Origin: Clostridiales bacterium
Lineage (GTDB): Bacteria > Bacillota > Clostridia > Oscillospirales > Oscillospiraceae
Direction: 5' to 3'
Assembly (NCBI GenBank): GCA_004555655.1
Contig: SFHJ01000023.1
Span: 1 to 26,760, forward strand
Length of the DNA: 26,760 nucleotides
The position numbers and the translations under genes were made by a program. How positions within the stretch are numbered: position 1 is the stretch's first letter; the number at the start of each line of letters is the position of its first letter. The notes beneath the pieces are model-generated. The model ran no database searches, was not told the origin of the DNA, and saw only the letters and a program-made list of their open reading frames with translations. Positions 7,537 to 16,080 of the stretch are shown here, in pieces.

Positions 7537-8279
7537 AGATTTTGCTGTTTGGCGGCACGGCCGAGGGTCACGCGCTGGCGCAGCAGCTGGCGCAGGCAGG
7601 GCACTGCGTCACCTGCTGTGTGGCAACCGAGTATGGCCGCGACGTACTTGAGCCTGCTGAAAACCTCACCATCCTCACCGGACGGATGGACGGGGCGCAG
7701 ATGCTTGACGCGATGAAAAACGGCTTTGACCGCGTCATCGACGCTACGCACCCCTACGCTGCGCAGGTGAGCGGGAATATCCGCGCCGCAGCCAGTCTGG
7801 CAGGCGTTCCATATGACAGGCTCGTGCGCCCGCGTGAGCAGGCGGAAAACGTCCTCTGGGCCGACAGCCCGGGAGATGCGGCGCGTATGCTGGAAGATAT
7901 TCCGGGAAACATTCTGCTTACAACCGGCAGCAAAGACCTGGCGGCATTCGCTGCGCTTTCTGATTTTTCCGGGCGCGTGTGGGCGCGCGTGCTGCCGAGC
8001 ATCGACAGCCTTTCTCACGCGCTCTCGCTGGGCTTTCCTGCGGCGCATATCATCTGCATGCAGGGCCCGTTTTCGCAGGAGCTGAACGCGGCAACGCTGC
8101 AGCAGATCGGCGCAAAGACGCTTGTCACCAAGGATACAGGCCGCGCGGGCGGCTTTGCGGAAAAGGCGGAGGCGGCAAAACAAGCTGGTGCGAAGCTGCT
8201 GGTCATCCGCCGCCCGACGGTGGAGACGGGGCTGACGCTTGAAGAAATGCTCAAAAAATACACCGGAGGCAAGGCATGA
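7533..8279 (+). CDS. cbiJ: Cobalt-precorrin-6A reductase CbiJ
   Basis: CbiJ reduces the macrocycle of cobalt-precorrin-6A with a nicotinamide cofactor, giving precorrin-6B. The 248-residue product starts with ILLFGGTAEGHALA (GGTAEG at 7–12), the CobK/CbiJ nucleotide-binding signature. It also carries the family segments VIDATHPYAAQVS and RVLPSIDSL, and ends with a KDTGRAGGFAEK region. The ATG overlaps the cbiH stop by four bases. The upstream sequence has no clear Shine-Dalgarno match, so expression probably relies on translational coupling to cbiH. Confidence 0.94.
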   Translation: MKILLFGGTAEGHALAQQLAQAGHCVTCCVATEYGRDVLEPAENLTILTGRMDGAQMLDAMKNGFDRVIDATHPYAAQVSGNIRAAASLAGVPYDRLVRPREQAENVLWADSPGDAARMLEDIPGNILLTTGSKDLAAFAALSDFSGRVWARVLPSIDSLSHALSLGFPAAHIICMQGPFSQELNAATLQQIGAKTLVTKDTGRAGGFAEKAEAAKQAGAKLLVIRRPTVETGLTLEEMLKKYTGGKA

Positions 8280-9478
8280 AAACGTGTTATCTGATCGGCG
8301 TCGGCATGGGAAATCCCGACACGCTGACCATCGGCGCAAAAGACTGTATTGAGCGCTGCACGCAGCTCATCGGCGCGAAGCGGCTGCTTGCTGCGTTTGC
8401 CGCGCATTCCGGGAACAAGCTGGCGCTTATCCGCGCAGAAGAGATCGCCGCGGCCGTGCACGCGTTTGACGGTGACACGGCGGTGCTTCTTTCGGGCGAC
8501 CCCGGCTTTTACAGCGGAGCCGCGGGACTCTATCCGCTTTTGAGCGGTATTCGCGTCGAGACGCTTCCCGGTATTTCATCGTTAAACTATTTTTGCGCCC
8601 GCCTGCATACGACGTGGCAGGACGCAAAGCTCGTCTCCGTGCATGGCCGCGAGGCCAATACCGTGGGCGAGATCCAGTCGCATAAAAAAACGTTTCTGCT
8701 CACCGGCAGCAACTGCACCGCGTCGGCTGTATGCGCGCAGCTGAGCTCTGTGGGTCTTGGACACGTTCTGGTACATATCGGCCAGCGGCTTTCGTACCCG
8801 GATGAGGAGATTGTTTCCGGCGCGGCGGCGGAGCTGGCTTGGAAAGCCTTCGACCCGCTTTCGGTCATGCTGATCGAAAATCCCGCGCCAACCTCCTGCC
8901 ATCCCGGCGCGCCGTGCCTGTGGGATGAGCAGCTCATCCGCGGCAAAACGCCCATGACGAAGGAGAGCATCCGGCTGCTTGCCGTTGCGCGCCTCGGCGT
9001 GCGGCCCGAAAGCACTGTCTGGGATGTGGGCGCGGGGACAGGCTCCGTCTCTGCCGCGTGCGCCATGGCCGCATGGAAAGGGCAGGTTTTTGCCGTGGAA
9101 AAGGACGAGGACGCGGTTTGCCTCATCCGGCTGAACCGCGACGCGCTTGGCCTGTGGAACCTGCATGTTGTGGAAGGCACTGCGCCCGAGGCGCTGGAAA
9201 AGCTGCCAAAGCCCGACTGCGTGTTCATCGGCGGCTCAAAGGGCTCGATGGCGGGCGTTTTTCAGGCCGCGCTGCTGAAAAATCCGGCCGCACGCATCTG
9301 CCTCACGGCGGTGAGTCTGGAGAGCCTGACGGACGGGCTGGAGTGTATGAAGAAATATGATCTGACAAATGTTGACGTGACGCAGATTACGGCGGCACAG
9401 GCCAAGCAGCTTGGAAATTATCACATGATGCTGGGCCAGAATCCCGTCTGGATTCTCTCCGGGGAGGGGCGCATATGA
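8276..9478 (+). CDS. cbiET: CbiE–CbiT fusion: cobalt-precorrin-7 C5- and cobalt-precorrin-6B C15-methyltransferase (decarboxylating)
   Basis: This 400-residue protein joins two enzymes, like CobL of the aerobic pathway. Residues 1 to about 210 form the CbiE tetrapyrrole methylase (IGVGMGNPDTLTIGA, LLSGDPGFYSGAAG, LPGISSLNYFCARL). From about 217 the CbiT Rossmann methyltransferase follows, with TPMTKESIR and the SAM loop WDVGAGTGSVS (249–259). CbiT methylates C15 and removes the ring C acetate carboxylate; CbiE methylates C5. The start overlaps the cbiJ stop by four bases, with GGAGG seven bases upstream. The fusion is common in bacteria. Both halves look complete. Confidence 0.95.
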   Translation: MKTCYLIGVGMGNPDTLTIGAKDCIERCTQLIGAKRLLAAFAAHSGNKLALIRAEEIAAAVHAFDGDTAVLLSGDPGFYSGAAGLYPLLSGIRVETLPGISSLNYFCARLHTTWQDAKLVSVHGREANTVGEIQSHKKTFLLTGSNCTASAVCAQLSSVGLGHVLVHIGQRLSYPDEEIVSGAAAELAWKAFDPLSVMLIENPAPTSCHPGAPCLWDEQLIRGKTPMTKESIRLLAVARLGVRPESTVWDVGAGTGSVSAACAMAAWKGQVFAVEKDEDAVCLIRLNRDALGLWNLHVVEGTAPEALEKLPKPDCVFIGGSKGSMAGVFQAALLKNPAARICLTAVSLESLTDGLECMKKYDLTNVDVTQITAAQAKQLGNYHMMLGQNPVWILSGEGRI

Positions 9479-10830
9479 CGCCACGGCTTCTCATCTGCGC
9501 ACCCTCATCCGGCAGCGGCAAGACAACCGTCGCCTGCGCCATGCTGCGCGCGTTTGTGCGCCGGGGGCTTTCACCCATGGCGTGTAAATCGGGGCCGGAC
9601 TATATTGACCCCATGTTTCATGAGAGCGTCATCGGCGCGAAGAGCCGCAATCTGGACCTTTTTTTCTTCTCCCGCGAGACAGCGCGCGCGCTGCTTTATA
9701 AAAACGCGGCAGGCGCGGGCGTGACGGTGCTGGAGGGCGCGATGGGCTACTATGACGGCATCGCCATGACGGCGCGCGCCTCGGCGTACGATCTGGCCTG
9801 CGCCACCGATACGCCGGCCGTTTTGATCGCAGACGGCAGGGGGAGGGCCTTGTCGGTTGCGGCCGAGGTGAAGGGGTTTCAGTCCTTCCGCTGTCCCAGC
9901 AGGATTGCAGGCGTGATTGTAAACCGGGTTTCTCCCAAGCTCTATCCGCGTCTGGCTGAGACCATAACACAGGAAACGGGCCTGCCGGTGTTCGGCTATT
10001 TGCCGGAGATGCGTGATTGCGCCATTGAAAGCCGCCATCTGGGTCTTGTCACGGCGGCGGAGATCGAGGATTTGCAGCTGAAGCTCGACAAGCTGGCTGA
10101 GCAGGCGGAAAAGACACTCGATCTGGATGGCCTGCTGACCCTTGCAGGCACAGCCCCGGAGATTTGCGACACGCTCCCGGCGCCTACGCCCATACCTGCG
10201 CCCGTGCGGATTGGCGTGGCGCGTGACAAGGCGTTCTGCTTTTACTATGAAGATTCTCTCGACGTGCTGCGAAGCCTCGGCGCGGAGCTGGTCGAGTTTT
10301 CGCCGCTGCACGATGCTGCGCTGCCTGTAAATATACAGGGGCTGTATCTGGGCGGCGGCTACCCCGAGCTGTACGCAAAGCAGCTTTCTGAAAATGAATC
10401 AATGCGCCGCTCGGTACGCGAGGCTGTTGCATCTGGTCTTCCCACCATTGCCGAGTGCGGCGGGTTTTTATACCTGCACAAAACGTTGCAGGATGCGTCG
10501 GGCGCGAAATACCCGATGGCCGGCGTACTGGATGCGGAGGCGTATCCCACGGGCAAACTCTCGCGCTTCGGCTATGTGACGCTGACGGCAGAAAAGAACA
10601 GCCTGCTTCTTGGCGCGCTTGAGAGCATCCCGGCCCATGAGTTCCACTACTGGGACTCGACCGCGCCCGGCGTGGACTTTTCGGCGCAGAAACCGCTCTC
10701 GCCCCGGCACTGGATGGCCGGCATCGGAACGGACAGCCTATACGCCGGATTTGCGCATGTTCACTTTGCCGCGCGGCCGGAATCGGCCCGGAGGTTTTTA
10801 GAGAAGGCAGCGGCATATGCCCGCGGCTGA
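9475..10830 (+). CDS. cbiA: Cobyrinic acid a,c-diamide synthase CbiA
   Basis: CbiA amidates the a and c acetate side chains of cobyrinic acid using ATP and glutamine. The 451-residue product has the N-terminal ATP-binding loop APSSGSGKTT (9–18), the family segment CKSGPDYIDPMFH and LEGAMGYYDG. A C-terminal class-I glutamine amidotransferase domain has the putative nucleophile C328 in IAECGGFLYL and a catalytic-type His in FAHVHF (H430 or neighbour). Length and domain order are those of CbiA/CobB. The start overlaps the cbiET stop (ATGA), with GGGGAGGGG upstream. Confidence 0.96.
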   Translation: MTPRLLICAPSSGSGKTTVACAMLRAFVRRGLSPMACKSGPDYIDPMFHESVIGAKSRNLDLFFFSRETARALLYKNAAGAGVTVLEGAMGYYDGIAMTARASAYDLACATDTPAVLIADGRGRALSVAAEVKGFQSFRCPSRIAGVIVNRVSPKLYPRLAETITQETGLPVFGYLPEMRDCAIESRHLGLVTAAEIEDLQLKLDKLAEQAEKTLDLDGLLTLAGTAPEICDTLPAPTPIPAPVRIGVARDKAFCFYYEDSLDVLRSLGAELVEFSPLHDAALPVNIQGLYLGGGYPELYAKQLSENESMRRSVREAVASGLPTIAECGGFLYLHKTLQDASGAKYPMAGVLDAEAYPTGKLSRFGYVTLTAEKNSLLLGALESIPAHEFHYWDSTAPGVDFSAQKPLSPRHWMAGIGTDSLYAGFAHVHFAARPESARRFLEKAAAYARG

Positions 10831-10842
10831 AAGGAGAACAGT

Positions 10843-11901
10843 ATGACACTGCACGAGGTAACAGCAAAGATCGCGCCCGCCGACCGCCAGGCGATGCAGG
10901 ACGCACAGAAAAAATGGGACGCTGTGGGCAAGCCCCTCGGCTCGCTTGGCCTCTTGGAGGATATCGTCATCCGCATGGCGGGCGTGTTCGGCACGAAGGA
11001 TTTTGATATCTCGCGAAAGGCCGTGGCCATCATGTGCGCAGACAACGGCGTGGTTGCCGAGGGCGTGACGCAGACGGGACAGGAGGTAACGGCCATCGTC
11101 GCTGCCAATATGGCCCGGCGGCAGTCAAGCGTGTGCAAAATGGCGCGCGTGGCTGGCGCAGAGATCTACCCTGTGGACGTGGGCATGGCGAGCGCCGTAG
11201 ACATGCCTGGACTCGTGCAGCGCTGCGTTCGCCGCGGCGGTACGCGCAACTTTGTGAAAGAACCCGCCATGACGCGTCAGGAGGCGGAACAGGCAATTCT
11301 GGTGGGCGTGGAGGCGGCGCAGACACTGTATGACGCGGGCGTGCGCCTGATCGCCACGGGTGAAATGGGCATCGGCAACACCACCACGTCGGCCGCTGTT
11401 CTGTCCGTCCTGCTTGGCCGCAGCGCGGAGGAGATGACGGGCCGCGGCGCCGGACTGTCGAACGAAGGGCTTGAGCGCAAGATCCGCGCCATCAAAGCAG
11501 GGATTGCGCTGCACCATCCGGATCCCACCGACGGCGTGGACGTGCTCTGCAAGGTCGGAGGCTTTGACCTCGCCGGTCTGTGCGGTGTATTTCTCGCGGG
11601 CGGCATGCTGCATGTGCCTGTCATTATCGACGGACTGATTTCTGCCGCAGCTGCGCTGGCCGCAGCGACGATCTGTCCGGCCTGTAAGGACTATATGCTT
11701 GCAAGCCACCTCTCGGCTGAGCCTGCGGGCTGGCCGGTTTTGCACACGCTGGGCGTGACGCCCATTGTGCAGGCCGGGATGCGGCTTGGCGAGGGTACGG
11801 GCGCGGTTACCATCATGCCGGTTCTGGATATGGCAATGAGCGTCTACAACGGCGACACGTTTGACGACCTCAATATGGACGCTTATACGCCACAGAATTA
11901 A
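10843..11901 (+). CDS. cobT: Nicotinate-nucleotide–dimethylbenzimidazole phosphoribosyltransferase CobT
   Basis: CobT activates the lower-ligand base by transferring ribose phosphate from nicotinate mononucleotide, giving alpha-ribazole phosphate or an analogue. The 352-residue product has the N-terminal KPLGSLGLLED motif, CADNGVVAEGVTQTG, GEMGIGNTTTSAAV and C-terminal MRLGEGTGAV. E317 in that last motif falls at the same number as the catalytic Glu reported for Salmonella CobT. No gene making the base is in the window, so the natural lower ligand cannot be told. AAAGGAG precedes the ATG, 12 bases after cbiA. Confidence 0.96.
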   Translation: MTLHEVTAKIAPADRQAMQDAQKKWDAVGKPLGSLGLLEDIVIRMAGVFGTKDFDISRKAVAIMCADNGVVAEGVTQTGQEVTAIVAANMARRQSSVCKMARVAGAEIYPVDVGMASAVDMPGLVQRCVRRGGTRNFVKEPAMTRQEAEQAILVGVEAAQTLYDAGVRLIATGEMGIGNTTTSAAVLSVLLGRSAEEMTGRGAGLSNEGLERKIRAIKAGIALHHPDPTDGVDVLCKVGGFDLAGLCGVFLAGGMLHVPVIIDGLISAAAALAAATICPACKDYMLASHLSAEPAGWPVLHTLGVTPIVQAGMRLGEGTGAVTIMPVLDMAMSVYNGDTFDDLNMDAYTPQN

Positions 11902-11915
11902 ATCAGGAGTGACTT

Positions 11916-12893
11916 ATGCAGCATTTTCTGGCCCTGATATTGGGCTTTTGCGTCGATCTGATCCTCGGCGACCCGCGTGGGCTTGCGCACCCTGTGCAGG
12001 GCATGGGACGGCTCATTGAATTGCTCGAGCGCGGGCTTCGGAAAACCTTCCCTTCCTCGCCGCGCGGACAGCTGGCGGCAGGCGGATGTCTTGTGGTGCT
12101 GGTTACCGGCCTCACGGGCGTTTTGACCGGAGGAGTATTGTATCTTGCTGGGCTTGTCCACGGCGCGCTTCGTTTTCTGCTCGAGGTCGTGATCTGCTGG
12201 CAGATCCTTGCGACCAAATCGTTGCGCACTGAGAGTATGAAGGTCGTGTGCGCGCTGGAGTCCGGATCGCTTGACGATGCCCGCAGGGCCGTATCCATGA
12301 TCGTCGGGCGCGACACCGCGCAGCTTTCTGAAGAAGAGGTGCTGAACGCCGTGGTCGAGACTGTGGCCGAAAACGCATCCGATGGCATTCTGGCGCCGCT
12401 CATCTGGGCGGCGGTGCTTGGTCCCGTCGGCGGGATGTGCTATAAGGCCGTCAATACAATGGACTCGATGGTGGGATACAAAAATGACCGCTATCTCTAT
12501 TTTGGACGGGCTGCGGCAAAGCTGGACGATTTCTGCAATTTCCTGCCCGCGCGCATTTCCGGGCTTCTCATGTGCCTCGCGGCCTTTTTTGGCTTTGACG
12601 CAGCGGGCGCATGGCGCATCTTCCTGCGCGACCGGAAGAACCATCTTTCGCCGAATTCCGCGCAGACCGAGGCAGCCTGTGCAGGCGCGCTTGGCCTGCA
12701 GCTGGGCGGCGCGCACCTGTATTTTGGAAAGCTGGTTGAAAAACCGACCATCGGCGACGCGGCGCGCACAGTTACGCGTGCAGACGTGCGCCGCGCGAAC
12801 GATCTGGCGCTCATCACGGCAATTCTGGCGCTGCTGCTTTTCGCGGTTTTGCCGCTGGGCATACACGCTGCCGTCACCGGGAGGCTTCTATGA
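11916..12893 (+). CDS. cbiB: Adenosylcobinamide-phosphate synthase CbiB
   Basis: CbiB is a membrane protein that attaches aminopropanol phosphate to adenosylcobyric acid. The 325-residue product has the N-terminal family signature GFCVDLILGDPRGLAHPVQ with a first hydrophobic helix. Conserved segments follow: VVETVAENASDGILAPLIW, YKAVNTMDSMVGYKN and FGRAAAKLDDFCNFLPARI. Further hydrophobic stretches lie near residues 50–95 and 295–320. CAGGAG lies upstream of the ATG. The next gene, cobD, supplies its amino-alcohol phosphate substrate and overlaps by four bases. Confidence 0.95.
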   Translation: MQHFLALILGFCVDLILGDPRGLAHPVQGMGRLIELLERGLRKTFPSSPRGQLAAGGCLVVLVTGLTGVLTGGVLYLAGLVHGALRFLLEVVICWQILATKSLRTESMKVVCALESGSLDDARRAVSMIVGRDTAQLSEEEVLNAVVETVAENASDGILAPLIWAAVLGPVGGMCYKAVNTMDSMVGYKNDRYLYFGRAAAKLDDFCNFLPARISGLLMCLAAFFGFDAAGAWRIFLRDRKNHLSPNSAQTEAACAGALGLQLGGAHLYFGKLVEKPTIGDAARTVTRADVRRANDLALITAILALLLFAVLPLGIHAAVTGRLL

Positions 12894-13942
12894 CGCTCAA
12901 TCACGGCGGAGACCTTGTCTCCGCGCAGAACCAGTCCACGCGTGAGCTGCTGGACATGTCGGTCAATTTAAATCCGCTTGGCCCGCCCGCGCCCGTGCTT
13001 GACGCAGCGCGCGGAGCGGTGGCGTGTGCAGATCGGTACCCGGATCCCCTGTGCCGTTTGCTGCGGCAGGCCATCGCGCAGTGCGATGGCGTGCGGCCGG
13101 AGCAGGTATTCTGCGGCGCAGGCGCGTCAGACGTCATTTTCCGTCTGGCGCTCTTGCTGCGGCCAAAGGCCGCGCTGCTGCTTGCGCCCACCTTCTCCGA
13201 ATATGAAAGCTCGCTTGCGCAGGTGGGGTGTGAATGCCGCTTCCACATGCTGCGGCGGGAAAATCGCTTTGACGTGACGGAGGCAATCCTTTCCGATATC
13301 CGCCCCGGGATAGAATTGGTGCTGCTTTGCAGCCCCAATAACCCCACGGGCCGGCTGATCGGGCGCGGGCTTCTTGAAAAAATCCTTGCGTGCTGCGAAA
13401 AAACGGGCGCGATGCTCGCCGTGGACGAATGCTTTTTGCCGCTCGCGAGCGGCGGTGAAGGTCTTGCAGACCTGCTTGAGGCGCATCCGCGGCTGTTTTT
13501 GCTGCGCGCATTCACCAAAACGTATGCCATTGCGGGCCTTCGCCTCGGCTACGGACTTGGCACGCCGGAACTGATCGGACGGCTCTTCTCCTGCGGTCCG
13601 TGCTGGAACGTCTCCGGCCCGGCGCAGGCGGCGGGGCTTGCCTGCTGCCGCCTTCCCGATTGGCCAGTGCAGGGAAAAACGGTCATTGAAGCGCTGCGGC
13701 CTGCGCTGCAGGCGGAGCTTTTGCGTCTTGGCTGTGAGGTAATACCCGGCAGCGCCAACTATCTGCTCTTCCGGCTGCCCGGTGTGACAGATCTCAAGCA
13801 GAGGCTGATTTCGCGCGGTATTTTGCTGCGCAGCTGCGCCGACTACCGCGGCCTCGGCCACGACTGGTACCGCACGGCAGTCAAAACGGAGGCGGACAAC
13901 GGACGATTTTTGCGCGCGCTTCGCGCGGAACTGGAGGAATAG
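12890..13942 (+). CDS. cobD: L-threonine-O-3-phosphate decarboxylase CobD (PLP-dependent)
   Basis: CobD decarboxylates threonine phosphate to (R)-1-amino-2-propanol phosphate for the nucleotide loop. The 350-residue product is a class I/II aminotransferase-fold protein. It has LDMSVNLNPLGPP near the N-terminus, the cofactor-ring segment LCSPNNPTGRL and the probable Schiff-base lysine K210 in AFTKTYAIAGLRLGYG. Histidinol-phosphate aminotransferase (HisC) is the close relative and main alternative; the N-terminal HGGD segment and the position between cbiB and cbiP favour CobD. No threonine kinase PduX is seen in the window. It overlaps the cbiB stop by four bases and ends two bases before cbiP. 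Confidence 0.92.
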   Translation: MTLNHGGDLVSAQNQSTRELLDMSVNLNPLGPPAPVLDAARGAVACADRYPDPLCRLLRQAIAQCDGVRPEQVFCGAGASDVIFRLALLLRPKAALLLAPTFSEYESSLAQVGCECRFHMLRRENRFDVTEAILSDIRPGIELVLLCSPNNPTGRLIGRGLLEKILACCEKTGAMLAVDECFLPLASGGEGLADLLEAHPRLFLLRAFTKTYAIAGLRLGYGLGTPELIGRLFSCGPCWNVSGPAQAAGLACCRLPDWPVQGKTVIEALRPALQAELLRLGCEVIPGSANYLLFRLPGVTDLKQRLISRGILLRSCADYRGLGHDWYRTAVKTEADNGRFLRALRAELEE

Positions 13943-13944
13943 CC

Positions 13945-15441
13945 ATGGCCAAATCGATCATGGTGCAGGGCACAACGTCAAACGCGGGTAAGAGCTTTCT
14001 TGCCGCCGCGCTGTGCCGGATTTTCAAGCAGGACGGCTACAGTGTCGCGCCGTTCAAGTCGCAGAACATGGCGCTCAACTCGTTCATCACGGCCGACGGG
14101 CTGGAGATGGGCCGGGCGCAGGTGATGCAGGCCGAGGCGGCGGGCATTGCGCCCACCGTGGAGATGAACCCCATTTTGCTCAAGCCCACCAATGATACCG
14201 GCTCGCAGGTCATTGTAAACGGGTGCGTGCGTGGCGTGATGGCCGCGCGGGACTATTTCGCGTTTAAAAGGCAGCTTGTTCCCGATGTGATGCGCGCCTA
14301 TCAGACGCTTGTGGAAAACTATGATATCATCGTACTCGAGGGCGCGGGCAGTCCCGCTGAGATCAACCTCAAGCAGGAGGATATCGTCAACATGGGCATG
14401 GCCAAAATGGCGGGCGCGCCTGTGCTTCTGTGCGCGGATATCGACCGCGGCGGCGTATTTGCCTCGCTCTATGGGACGGTCGCGCTGCTGGAGCCGGACG
14501 AGCGCGCCAGAGTCAAGGGCCTTGTCATCAACAACTTCCGGGGCGATAAGACGATCCTTGATCCGGGCGTTGCAATGCTTGAGAAGCTGACGGGCATCCC
14601 TGTGGTCGGTGTGGTGCCGCATCTGCCGGTCGATCTCGACGACGAGGATTCGCTGACGGAACGCTTTGACCGGGATGCAGGCCACGGCCTTGTGGATATT
14701 GCGGTCGTGCGGTTGCCCAGAATTTCAAATTTTACGGATTTTAATTCGCTCTCGCGTATGCCCGAGGTGCATCTGCGCTATGTGAAGTCTGCTTCGCAGC
14801 TGGGTTCGCCAGATGTGGTGATTCTGCCCGGTACGAAGAACACGATGGACGATCTTCGCTGGCTGCGCCAGTCAGGCCTTGAGGCTGCGATTCTGAAGCA
14901 CGCCGCGTCCGGCGGCGCGGTGGTCGGCATCTGCGGCGGCTATCAGATGCTCTGCCGCACGATCTCCGATCCCGAGGGCGTGGAGGCCGGCGGCGAGCTG
15001 CGCGGCATGGGTCTGCTTGCCGCCGATACCGTGTTTCTGGGCGAGAAGGCCCGTACGCGCGTCAGCGGCTGCGTAAACCACGCCCGCGGCATCTTTGAAG
15101 GCCTGAACGGCGCCTGCTTTACCGGCTATGAGATCCACATGGGCAGAACGTCGGGCAATACGGATTTTGCCATTTTGCATCAGCAAGGCGAACAGATGCC
15201 CGACGGCATGGCAGACGGCAACGTCTGGGGCAGCTATGTCCACGGCATTTTTGACGACGGCGCGTTTGCCCGCGCGTTCGTTTCGTGTTTGCTCCGCGCC
15301 AGGGGGCTTGACATGGCGCAAGGCGTGGAGGACTGGGACGCGTACAAGCAGCGGCAGTATGATCTTCTGGCCGACGGCGTGCGAGCAAGTCTTGACATGG
15401 AAAAAATCTATGCGATCATGGAGGAAGGCATATGCACATAG
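13945..15441 (+). CDS. cbiP: Cobyric acid synthase CbiP (CobQ)
   Basis: CbiP amidates the b, d, e and g side chains of adenosylcobyrinic acid a,c-diamide using glutamine and ATP. The 498-residue product has the N-terminal nucleotide-binding loop GTTSNAGKS (9–17), FKSQNMALNSFIT and LEGAGSPAEINL. The C-terminal glutamine amidotransferase domain has the putative nucleophile C330 in GICGGYQML and H433 in GSYVHGIFDD. The length is standard. GGAGG lies eight bases before the ATG. It overlaps the start of cbiC by ten bases. The adenosylated substrate implies an adenosyltransferase encoded elsewhere. Confidence 0.97.
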   Translation: MAKSIMVQGTTSNAGKSFLAAALCRIFKQDGYSVAPFKSQNMALNSFITADGLEMGRAQVMQAEAAGIAPTVEMNPILLKPTNDTGSQVIVNGCVRGVMAARDYFAFKRQLVPDVMRAYQTLVENYDIIVLEGAGSPAEINLKQEDIVNMGMAKMAGAPVLLCADIDRGGVFASLYGTVALLEPDERARVKGLVINNFRGDKTILDPGVAMLEKLTGIPVVGVVPHLPVDLDDEDSLTERFDRDAGHGLVDIAVVRLPRISNFTDFNSLSRMPEVHLRYVKSASQLGSPDVVILPGTKNTMDDLRWLRQSGLEAAILKHAASGGAVVGICGGYQMLCRTISDPEGVEAGGELRGMGLLAADTVFLGEKARTRVSGCVNHARGIFEGLNGACFTGYEIHMGRTSGNTDFAILHQQGEQMPDGMADGNVWGSYVHGIFDDGAFARAFVSCLLRARGLDMAQGVEDWDAYKQRQYDLLADGVRASLDMEKIYAIMEEGICT

Positions 15442-16076
15442 AGCTGCAGCAGGTGGCCCCTGCCCAAATTGAACAGCGCAGCATGCAGATCATCCGCTCG
15501 GAGCTGTCGCATCCGCTTGAGCCTGAGAATGAGGCGGTGATTCTGCGCGCCATCCATACGACGGCGGATTTTGACTACGCAGATAATCTCTGTTTTTCCC
15601 CGCACGCCACCAAGCGCGGCGTGGAAGCATTTGTAAACGGCGCGGATATCGTGACCGATACCACCATGGCAATGTCCGGCATCAACAAGCGGGTGCTTGC
15701 CAGGTTCGGCGGCGAGGTGTACAATTTTATCGCCGACCCTGAGGTCGCCGCCGAGGCAAAATCGCGCGGCGTGACGCGCGCTGCGGTGAGCATGGAGCGC
15801 GCGGCTGCAATGCAGAAGCCGCTCGTCTACGCCATCGGCAACGCACCCACGGCGCTGGTACGGCTGTACGAGCTTTGGCAGGAGGGCAAACTCACGCCGC
15901 CTGCGCTCATTGTCGGCGTCCCCGTTGGTTTCGTGAACGTGATCGAGGCCAAGGAGCTCACCATGCAGATGGACTGCCCGTGGATCGTGGCGCGCGGAAG
16001 AAAGGGCGGCAGCAACCTGGCCGCTGCGATCTGCAACGCGCTTCTCTACACAGCATCCTGCAACGAAAGAGAGTGA
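15432..16076 (+). CDS. cbiC: Cobalt-precorrin-8 methylmutase CbiC
   Basis: CbiC moves the C11 methyl group to C12, giving cobyrinic acid. The 214-residue product contains H42 in RAIHTTADFDYADN, which corresponds to the catalytic His of CobH/CbiC. The family segments DTTMAMSGINKR, YAIGNAPTAL and VGVPVGFVNVIEAKE are also present, followed by ARGRKGGSNLAAAICNALL. The start lies inside the end of cbiP (ten-base overlap) and is preceded by GGAGGAAGG, so its own initiation signal is strong. Length and motifs are typical. Confidence 0.97.
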   Translation: MHIELQQVAPAQIEQRSMQIIRSELSHPLEPENEAVILRAIHTTADFDYADNLCFSPHATKRGVEAFVNGADIVTDTTMAMSGINKRVLARFGGEVYNFIADPEVAAEAKSRGVTRAAVSMERAAAMQKPLVYAIGNAPTALVRLYELWQEGKLTPPALIVGVPVGFVNVIEAKELTMQMDCPWIVARGRKGGSNLAAAICNALLYTASCNERE

Positions 16077-16080
16077 ACCG

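Noticed and set aside
12890..13942. Histidinol-phosphate aminotransferase (HisC) as identity of cobD
   Set aside because: The fold is shared, but the N-terminal HGGD-type segment and the location between cbiB and cbiP within a cobalamin operon favour CobD.
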